Below, in pieces: positions 9,330-19,200 of a DNA stretch of 64,000 nt; position 1 is the first letter of the stretch; each line of letters opens with the position of its first letter. Origin of the DNA: Clostridia bacterium (GTDB taxonomy: Bacteria; Bacillota; Clostridia; Oscillospirales; CAG-272); the NCBI GenBank assembly GCA_017453205.1, contig JAFTKO010000021.1:124001-188000 (forward strand). The letters are read 5' to 3'. Below the pieces are notes generated by a model. That model was not told the DNA's origin and searched no databases. It was given only the letters and a program-made list of their open reading frames with translations. Made by a program: the position numbers and the translations under genes.

Positions 9330-10223
9330 ATGTATACGGATAATTATATTGTAAGATCGTTGGAATTGCATTTGTTTTTTGGGCGTATTATGAAAGAACA
9401 CGCCCTGTTTTTAAGAGCCGGCTTTACTCCCGCCGACCCGTCTTTTTCGGACAAAGCGGAGTATTACAAAAAAGAATTTGAAGCTTTGCTGAGCCGTGCC
9501 GTAGCGCTTGGGAACGGTGTTGTCAGCCAAGAGGTTTTGCGCTCGGGAGAGCTGGTCACAAAATTTACGGCGTTGGCGGAAAAACAGACCGAAGCCTTTA
9601 CCGCCATTTCCATCAACAAAGAGATCACCGCACGGGAACAGCGCTTGCGTCCCGGCTCCCGCGGCAACAATTTCGGTGCCGAGGCACACCGACGCGTCAA
9701 ACAGCTCAATCAAAGAGCCCTGGAGCTTTTGGACGGCTTGATTGCCTTGAAAGAGCAAATTTTGAAAAATGTTTTGAGCTGTAAAATGTTTACGGGAAAT
9801 TACCCGTTGCTGATCGAACACATCATCCGTGAGGCAAAGCTTTACCGTGGGTATGTGGAAATGTTGGAAAAAGAGGGGCGGTTGTCAAACGCGTCCATGC
9901 AGGACACCGAATGCTTTTGGAATCAAATTATGATGGAGCATGCCCTGTTTATCCGCGGACTTTTGGATCCCTCCGAAACCGAGCTGATCCATACGGCGGA
10001 CGAATTTGCGGAGGACTATGCAAAATTGCTGGAGACCTGCCGTCAAGCGCAGGCGCGGGCCATGGAGGGGACCTCCTTGGAGGAAACGCTGAAGTTCAGA
10101 GATTTCAAGGCTGCGGGCACGCAAGGGATTACCGGGTGCGGAATCCGTTCGGTGATCTTACCGCTCCTTGCCGACCATGTGCTGAGAGAAGCCAATCATT
10201 ATATCCGATTACTGACTATATAA
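9330..10223 (+). CDS. DUF2935 family protein (tandem helical-bundle repeat)
   Basis: A 297-residue protein. The ATG at 9330 follows GGAGGA by four bases; an upstream TTG in frame overlaps that site and is rejected. Two homologous halves are visible, each starting with the signature E/KEHALF(L/I)RxxxxP (near residues 21-32 and 199-211), as in DUF2935 proteins of Bacillus and Clostridia, which fold as four-helix bundles with conserved His/Glu residues that look like metal ligands. Role unknown in the family. No operon partner: it is flanked by the divergent HAD gene and a strong hairpin at 10223-10260. Confidence 0.8.
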   Translation: MYTDNYIVRSLELHLFFGRIMKEHALFLRAGFTPADPSFSDKAEYYKKEFEALLSRAVALGNGVVSQEVLRSGELVTKFTALAEKQTEAFTAISINKEITAREQRLRPGSRGNNFGAEAHRRVKQLNQRALELLDGLIALKEQILKNVLSCKMFTGNYPLLIEHIIREAKLYRGYVEMLEKEGRLSNASMQDTECFWNQIMMEHALFIRGLLDPSETELIHTADEFAEDYAKLLETCRQAQARAMEGTSLEETLKFRDFKAAGTQGITGCGIRSVILPLLADHVLREANHYIRLLTI

Positions 10224-10260
10224 CACAAGCGCCGCGGGCAATGCCCGCGGCGCTTGTGTT
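10223..10260. terminator. Strong GC-rich hairpin between convergent genes
   Basis: A perfect 17-bp stem (outer ACACAAGCGCC, inner GCGGGC) with an AAT loop. The downstream T-run is short on either strand, so termination is likely but not certain. It separates the DUF2935 gene from the end of the giant gene. Confidence 0.7.
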
Positions 10261-10281
10261 ATGTTATGGTATCATGAATAT

Positions 10282-13200
10282 TTAAGATTGTAAATAGGTT
10301 ACAAGCTGATTGACGTATTCCTGTACCATGGCTTGGTTCATTGCAAATTGCGTAGCCAAGTTTCCGCCGCTTTGGTAGGGTTTTACCCAAAGCAAGTCAA
10401 GCGCGCTACCCAAAGCGCTGTCATAGACAGCCACAAAGTCCCAAGAAGCACTGTTCATGGTAATGTTCAGTACTTCTCTTGCCATCTCGGAATCCGCTGT
10501 CGATGTTCTCATCAACTGCTCTTGATAGAGAGGCACCAGCTCCTCATGGTTGTACTTGCCCATGGTGTCCAAAACCGCGCCGACCTTATCGCTTACTTCA
10601 TTTCCGAGAACGGCGATGACATTGTGCGCTGCCATAACACCGCTTGAGTATTCTGCTTGCTCTTCATTATACTTGGGGAGCGGCAGAATGCCGTAAGCAG
10701 TATCGGTCAAGTTCTGACGGGGCGTGGTGGAACGGTTGAGCATGTCACTCAAGAACAGGGTACGGTTTTCTGCCATCATCGTATACATCTCGTCTGCCGT
10801 GGTCTGGTATGCGCCTGTCATTTGCCACATATCCACCAAGCGATACATCAAGTCTACCATTCCCTCGGAGAGCGAGACAGTCATGGTGCCATCGGTCTCA
10901 TCATAGGTGGCATAGGAGAACCCGCCTACCTGTGCAAAGCTGTAGATATTTCCGCCTGTTAAACCAACGATGCCAAAGAGATCTTCCGTGCCGACAATTC
11001 CATCACCGTTTAAATCATTGTAGAAGTCCGCGATATACGCTTGCATCTTTTCCATGGTCCACTCGCCGTTCATCACGATTTCGTAGAAGTTTTCAAAACC
11101 GTAGTTATTCATCAGCTCAACGTTAAAGTAAATGGCGGAGGTCATGTCATATGCCGACATGGTGATATCACCGACTGCGGTGTATTGCTTGCCAAGGAGG
11201 TTTGCGGAGTTGTTGTAGCTCTTGTTCCACCACTCGGCATCAAGCTGCAGATTTTCGGCTGCGCTCAAGTCCGCATAATAGCCATTGGTGACCAACTTGG
11301 GGACAAAGCGTGCGCTTTGGGAAACAAAGTCCACGTCACACGCGCCGCTATTCATCATGACTTGTATTTGTGTGGTGTATTCGTTAGGAGCAACCTGTAC
11401 ATAAGACAAGCACACATTCAGTTTTTCCTCGGTGTAGCAGTTACGCTCGTAGACTGCGGCGTTGATCATATCGGAAAGATCCTCGGTTGTTACCATATCC
11501 CAGTTCGTTCCGGTGGTGGTGGGAACCATGATCGTAACCTCGGCACCGTCAAAATCATAGGATACGTCGGGCTCATCGTCGCCGATGTCGGGAGCATCGG
11601 TTTCACCGTTGTTGCCGGTGTTGTTGTCGGTTTCACCCTCGGAGGCTTTGCCGCAGCGCTCACAAACGCCGTCCACATAGCTGTGTCCGAGTGCTTCGGA
11701 GAAAGTACTTGACAATGTTCTGCCGCAATCCAAGCACTCTACGTAGCTGTAACCACCCTCGGTACAGGTAGCGGTGCTTTCAACAACGGTTTGTGTGTTC
11801 TCGTGCGGGCAAACGTAAGGAACCAAGGTCTTGCCATCATCGCCGATTGTGAAGTGTTCTACTTCTTCACCCTCAAAAACGATGATGATTTTGCCGTCCT
11901 TTTCAATCCATTCTGCCCAAGCTTCGTCATCGACGGTTACAGAACCATCCTCGTGCTTGCACTCAACTCTTGCATAAATCGTTTTGTCGGTGTAGAACTC
12001 GTAAATCAGAGTGTAATCCAAACCATCTTCTGCGACCATACCCGAGTCGGTATAAATATAAAGCATATCGGGACGCGCTTGGTTGCAGTTGGCGCAAAAA
12101 TCGTTTGCATCATAGTTGTGACCGGTGGGGACAAGAACCTTTTCCCATGTTTCACCACACTTGAGACAAGCGTGTTTTTCGATTCCGCTTGCCGTACAGG
12201 TTGCCGCAACAGACTCGATGATCTCGGAGTTCATGTGTTGGCAATTGCCGCAGACGGTACAAATACCGGCGTCATCGTAGGTGTGATCTGCCAAAGCAAA
12301 CATTTTTTGATACCCGATACCGCAATCGGGACAACTGTATGTCTCATAACCGCCGGCAATACAGGTCGAGTCCACTTTTTCGACCAAGGTAAGGTTGGGA
12401 TGCGTGCAAGGCGTTTCTGCTTCGCCTGCGTTGTAGTCCTTGAGCGCCATATCGATTTTTTCAATCAAACTGTCAAATTCTTTGGACAACATATAAAGCT
12501 CATCATAGGTGGTTGCCATTTTTACACGGCTGTAGATATCGGAACGAATTGTTTTAAAGTCGTCATATTCCGCAAGCTCGGTAAAGGTAGCATCGGCGGT
12601 ATATGTTTTCCAAGTCGTATTGATATTGTTGATCAGTTCTGTTCTGTATGCTGCTATATCTACTTCTGCACCGTTTACATATCCGCAGTGCTCGCAAATA
12701 CCATCGACAAAGCTGTGGTCGCCATACACAAATTCGCTCCAGCTTTCGTTACAGTCCTTGCACATGTACACATACTCACCCGCAGTAGTACAGGTTGCAT
12801 TGGTGGGAATGGAGATGGTAACGACATTCAAGTGTTCGCAAGCGCCGCAAACCGTGCATTTGCCGTCGGTATAGCTGTGTCCGGTAGCGGGAATGCCTTC
12901 CTGCCATTTCTCACCGCAATCGGGGCATTGGTAGAGAGTATAGCCGCTCTCGGTACAGGTGGCTTCCTTACTTTCTGCAATGACTGCGTTTCCATGCACA
13001 CAAATATTGCTCAAGTCGGCTTCTATTTGTTCTACAAGCGCATTGTACTCTTTGGCAATTTCAAAAAACTCCTCAAACATCATTGCTTCTGTGCAACGAG
13101 TCCTCAGTTCAGTGCGAGCAGTCATATAGGTCTTGTAGTTTTCCAGCGTTTTGAAGTTTGCATCCGTTGCGAAAACTCTCCATGAAGTGGCGAAATAATT

Positions 13201-16200
13201 ATTTAAGGTTTTACGGATGCTTTCCACATCTCCGCCGCAAGCGTAAAATGTATCGGTGAGCTCCATTCTGAGCATTTCAAACTCTTCGTAAGACGCATCA
13301 ATGTTGTTGACATCGACATAGTCATACAAGTTGTTGTAAAACTCATAGAATCTGTCGTTGATTTGACAGTAGGGTTCTGCAGTCATATCCAAAAGGATGC
13401 TGTAAGCAGCCCACGCATTCGCCATTTCGACGCGCAGTTGTTCGATTTGGTTTTCGATATCGCTGATTTCCTCAAGCATCTCGGAGATTTCCGTCATCAT
13501 TGCCTCAAACTCGGTATAATAGAGTTTAATTTCAACGACGGAAGTAGCAGACATGATTTTTTCCTGCAAAGTGCAGAATCTATCCTTGTAGTCGGTGTTT
13601 TCAAGGACAATGTAGAATTTCTCATGGGAGCTGTATTTCTCCCAAGTAATATCCATGTCATTGATGGTGTTTCTGATGGCAGAGGAAAGCTCTTGATCTT
13701 CAGAATCTGCGCTTTCACCGCAACGTTCACAAACGCCGTCTACATAGCTGTGTCCAAGCGCGGGGAGCTCAGCGCCCCAACCCATACCGCAATCAAGGCA
13801 ATATGTTTCTTCAAAACCACTTTGCGTACAGGTGGGATCTTGCGTTTTGGTTTCTGTATTTTCGTGCTTGCAAGTTTCCTCAATGCTATCCAGACTCAGC
13901 GCGCCGTCCATGCCAATCGTGAAATAATATTTGTACTCACCGATAGAGGCAAGGAGGAGGTTGCCGTCCTCATACATTTCCCACCAGCCGCCGCTGATAA
14001 CGGTGTTGTAGGTACCATCCTCCATGACGTAGACGATGGTAGCCTCCAGGTTCCCGTTACCGTAGAATACGATGTCATACATGGGCGGCGTTACCTGTTG
14101 ATTGTAGGTGTAAATGACAGAGCTTGAAAGAACAGCGCGAATGCGGTCAGTCAGCGAAAGATGCTTCATGAAAATGGTATCGGCATCTTCTACCGTGGTA
14201 ACCGTATAGATTTGCTCCAAATAAGCGGTGTGTTCTTCCTTATAGGAAGCGTATTCTTCCAAAGAGTTCAGTACATTACCGTAGGTGCCGAGGAGTTCGT
14301 TCCAATGGCTTTCCATTTGATCTACGCGGTCATTGATAATGGATTGCAGATCGTCGGTGTCGGAACCGTTGCCCTCCAGCAACGACTCGATTTCATCTGC
14401 CATAACAGCAAATTCATTCTCCATCGCATCAATGATATCGGTAGAGGTTGCCGACTTGACTGTTTGATAGATAGATTGATAATTCGCTTCGTAGGCTGCA
14501 AAATTATCCAGTTCCTTCAAGCCGTTTTCGAGATAGGAGTTCCAAATTTCCTCCAAATCCTGCAACATTTCTTCAATGTATACTTGCAGCTCGTTGTCGG
14601 CATCTCCCTCGGAGATACCGCAACGCTCGCAGATGCCGTTTGTATCAAAGGAGTGTCCAAGTGCAGGGAAAGAGGTTCCCCAACCGGTACCGCAATCGCT
14701 GCAGTGGGTCATTTCCGAACCGCTTTCGGTACAGGTAGGCTCTTTGATGGTGGTTGTTGCATTCAAGTGGTCGCATTCGGAGGGATCGGGACGCTCCACC
14801 ATGCTTAAGGTGTAGCCGTCATCGTTCACGGTAAAGCGTTGAACGATATAACCGCCATCGATAATGGCAACATAGTCACCGTCATATTCCCAAGTTGCCC
14901 AAGCCTCTTGGATTTCCGTGACACCGTCTTCATTCACATATTCGACTCTGCCATAAATGGTACGGTCGGAATAGAACTCATAAGTAACCGTGTAACCGTC
15001 TTCGGAATATGTGAAGAAATAAACGATGGCTTTATCATCGGGCGTGTCGGGCTGCTCTTCCTCCATGCCGAGATCTTGTTTGATCGCAGCAATCAGTGAA
15101 TGGATCTCCGCAGAAAGGGCATCCAACTCTTCCAAGGTGGTGACATTGTTCATCTCATCCAAGAGAAGCGCGTACTTTTTGCAGTAGAAGTGATCACTGC
15201 CAAGTGCGTTTTCAAGGTCATAGTCCTTGTAGAAGTTGTTCCAAGTCTCTTCGGTTTCCTTGATGCGGAGTGCGATCTCGTTTGCAAGCTCGTCACTTTC
15301 GCTCTCGCCGCAACGCTCACAAACGCCGTCCACATAGCTGTGTCCGAGAGGAGCCAAGTAAATTTCCTCTACTGTCTTACCGCAGTCGGTACAGTAGATA
15401 GAAGTGGAACCCTCGTGGGTACAATCCGGCATAGCAGTAACGGATTGCGTGTTTTCGTGCAGACAGGTCTCTTCCTCTTGTTCTACAAGCGTCAAGGTCT
15501 TGCCATCCTCATTGACGGTGAAGCGTGCTTCGGAACCGCCAATGGAAACCACGATCTCTTCGCCATCCTGCTTCCATTCTGTCCAAGTTTCATCTTTCGT
15601 CCATGTACCATCCTCGGTCACATATTCGATTCTGAGGCAAACGGTATGGTCGGTGTAGAACTCCCAATTCAGATAGTAGTCAGAGCCTTTTTCGGTGTAG
15701 AGATAAACGATTACTTTTTCTTCGACAGAGCCGCTGTTCTCGCCGCAGCGTTCACAAACACCGTCCACATAGCTGTGTCCGAGTGCTTCGGAGAAAGTAG
15801 ATTGCAATGTTCTGCCACAATCCAAGCACTCTACGTAGCTGCTACCGCCTGTGGTACAGGTAGCGGTGCTTACAACAACGGTGTGTTTGTTTTCATGCGG
15901 GCAAACGTAGGGAACCAAGGTTTTGCCATCATCGCCGATGGTGAAGTGTTCTACTTCTTCACCCTCAAAAACAATGATGATTTTTCCATCTTTTTCTATC
16001 CATTCTGCCCAAGCCTCTTGATCGATGCTTACAGAACCGTCCTCGTTCTTGCACTCAACTCTTGCATATATTGTTTTGTTGGCGTAGAACTCGTAAATCA
16101 GAGTGTACTTATCTTCGGTGTCGGTATAAATATAAATGATAGTTTTTTCATCGGGAGTATCGGGGTTTTCGGTTTCGGACTCGCCGCAACGCTCACAAAC

Positions 16201-19200
16201 ACCGTCTACATAGCTGTGTCCGAGTGCAGGTGTGATGAGATCGCCGAAGCCATCATCGATCTTTTCTCCGCAATCGGCACAAACGCGGGTAGTGATACCG
16301 TTTTGTGTACAGGTTGCCTCTTGCACTGTCACGTACCGGATATTTTCATGTGTACAGGTTTCCTCGATATACAAGGACAAGGTCTTGCCGTCGTTATTGA
16401 CGGTAAAGCGCATTTCTTCCGCGCCGTCCTCTTCCTCGTAGATGAGCACAACAATATCACCGTCGTATTCCCATTTTGCCCAAGCTTCCTGTTTTTCTAC
16501 GGTTCCGTCACTGCCGGTCATTTCTCCGTAGCCGTAAACGGTGTAGTCGGAATAGAACTCATAACGGACATATAAGCTGCCCTCGGTCATGGTAAAGATA
16601 TAAACGGTAGCTTTTTCATCGGGAACGTCGGGATTCTCCTCAGAGGCTTCGCCGCAACGCTCACAAACACCGTCCACGTAGCTGTGTCCGAGCGGGTCGG
16701 TGCTAAACAAGTTCATGATATCGCCGCAATCCAAGCACTCCACATAACCGGAACCGCGTTCGGTACAGGTGGCGGGAGTTGTTTCAACCCTGTTTTGGTG
16801 TTCATGCGGGCAAACGTAAAGAATCAATGTCTTGCCGTCATCGCTGACTGTGAAGCGTTCTATTTCCTCTCCCTCATAGAGAAGTACAATCATCTTATCG
16901 TCATATTCCCAAGCTGCCCAGTCTTCTTCTGTTTCAACAGAACCGTCGATGTTAATGCTTTCCATATACCCACGAACGGTGTAGTCGTTGTAAAACTCAT
17001 AGATTGCTTTTCCACCGTCCCAGATGTCGGTATAGGTGTAAAGAATTTCTTTTACTACGGGCTCTTCCTTTCCGCACATCGTGCAGGCGCCGTTTTCGTA
17101 ACTGTGGTCAGCCAACGGGAGCTCTTCATGACCGGAGAGCCATTTTTGACAGTTCTCGCAGTAATCGCCTGCGGAGTACCCGTGCTCTTGGCAGGTGGAG
17201 TTAGTTGCGGGAACCGTGGTGATGCTGTGTCCGGTTGCGGGCAGGATCACCGAAGTGGGCTCCGTGATCGGCGTGGTGCAAGCTTCATCCTCAAACCATG
17301 CACCGCAAACGCAGACGTAGTAGGTCTTGACGCCGGAGGCGGTACAGGTGGGCGCTTTGCCGTTGACCGTCTTTGCCACGCTGTGGGTATGCTCCTTGAT
17401 CTCTTCGATCACATATCCGCACGCGGTACAGGTGATGCCGTGCGTGGTGGTAGCCTCGTCATAGTCGGGTGTGTGAGCCGCTTGATCCAGCTTTTCATTA
17501 CAACGGGTACAAGCGTACCAGTGTCCGTCGGCGTCACAGCTGAGGCTCGAAGCAGGGTTGTGTCCGAGTGCCGCGGTCGCGTCATCGGTGTGGGTATGTT
17601 CACAACGGGAACAGGTGTACGTGGTGTAACCGTCCTTGGTACAGGTGGGTGCGGTAACCTCGGAGATGTAGCTGTGACCGAGAGCCTCGGTTTCATCATC
17701 CGTGTAGGTATCGCCGCATCCGCAGGTGTAGACAGTATGACCGCCCGCAGTACAGGTGGGTGCGGTAACGGCAGCGGTGTAACGGTGACCGTAAGCGTCG
17801 ATCGGTGCATGACCGGTCAACACCGTATGACAGGTAGAGCACTCGATACCCGCGGTGTAGCCGATTTCGGTACAGGTGGGTGTTACGGGATCCATAGCCA
17901 CGGGAGTGTGTCCCTTTGCAAGGTCGATTACCGTGGTGTGGTCGGTAATGAGCTGTTGAGCCTGGGCATCGAGGAACCATTTACCGCAAGCGCAGGTATA
18001 GTAAGCGATATTACCGCTGTGCGTACAGTCGGGAGCGACAGCCGCGACAGCCGTCAGTTGGTGGGTATGCGAGATGGCGGGGGTGATCACATATTCGCAC
18101 ACGGTACAAATTTGTGCCGATTGCTCGGTTGCCTCGGCACCGGGCGTGTGTGCATTGAGCTCACCGCGTTCACCGCATACGGTACAAACGTGGTAGTGAC
18201 CTTCCTCGGCGCTGTTCCAAGCGGTGGAATAAGTATGCGCCGTAGGCTGAGTGTAGTTGAGCATGACCGTGTCGCCGCAGGAGGTACAAACCTTTTGGGT
18301 GTAGCCTGCTGTGGTACAGGTGGGCTCCACAATGGTGGTTGTATGCTTGTGGTTGGTTTGCGGGAGTGTTACGGTATATTCATCTTGACAGTAGATGCAA
18401 CGGAAGGTGTTGCTGCCCGCCTCTTGGCAGGTCGCATTTTTGTGATCGTGCAGGACATAGAGGTGTCCGATGGCGGGGATCACCGTGTCGTATTGGGTGT
18501 GGCAGTCCTCACACTCAAAGTGCATGGTACCGTTGGCAGAGCAAGAGGTCTTGGTGACAACACTGCTGTGCCAGTTGTGTCCGGTAGGTGCGGTATAAGA
18601 GCCGGGGATCTGCTTTCCGCAATGGAGACAGATCGAATAGCCGCCCTCGGTACAGGTGGGCTCCACCTTGTGGACATCCTTGCTGTGACCGAATGCACGG
18701 CAGTATTGATCGGGAGTCAGTTCGGCGGGAACGTAGTAGGAGAAGTGCGTGGTGGTAAAGGTGACGTAGCCGTTGCCGTCAGCATCCTCGGAATAGGTTG
18801 CCGGCATGGGCTCCAGCTCTCCGTCGGAGATATACCATACCACGATCTGGTCGGGGTTTTGTCCCTCGGTGAGGGTGTAGGGGATACGGATGGTTGCCGT
18901 ACCGCCAAGCTGGCTGATTTCCTTGTCGGTGGTGATGGTAAAGCTATAGATGGGATTGTCGCCAAGCAGAGCGAGGTCTTCGTCTTGCAAATCAGCTTTC
19001 TCAACTGCTTCCTGCTTTGCGCTGTCCGTAAGCGTGGATGCCGAAATGTTGATGCTTTCACTGCCGGAAAGCGTTTCCTTGATGCCATCGTCAAGACCGA
19101 TGGTTGCATCGGGGAACTCCACCTCGGTGATGTTATCCAAGTCGGAGTCGCTGACATCCACATTGGTGTCGGCGGCGCTCATCGTCTTTTTGGTAGCGTC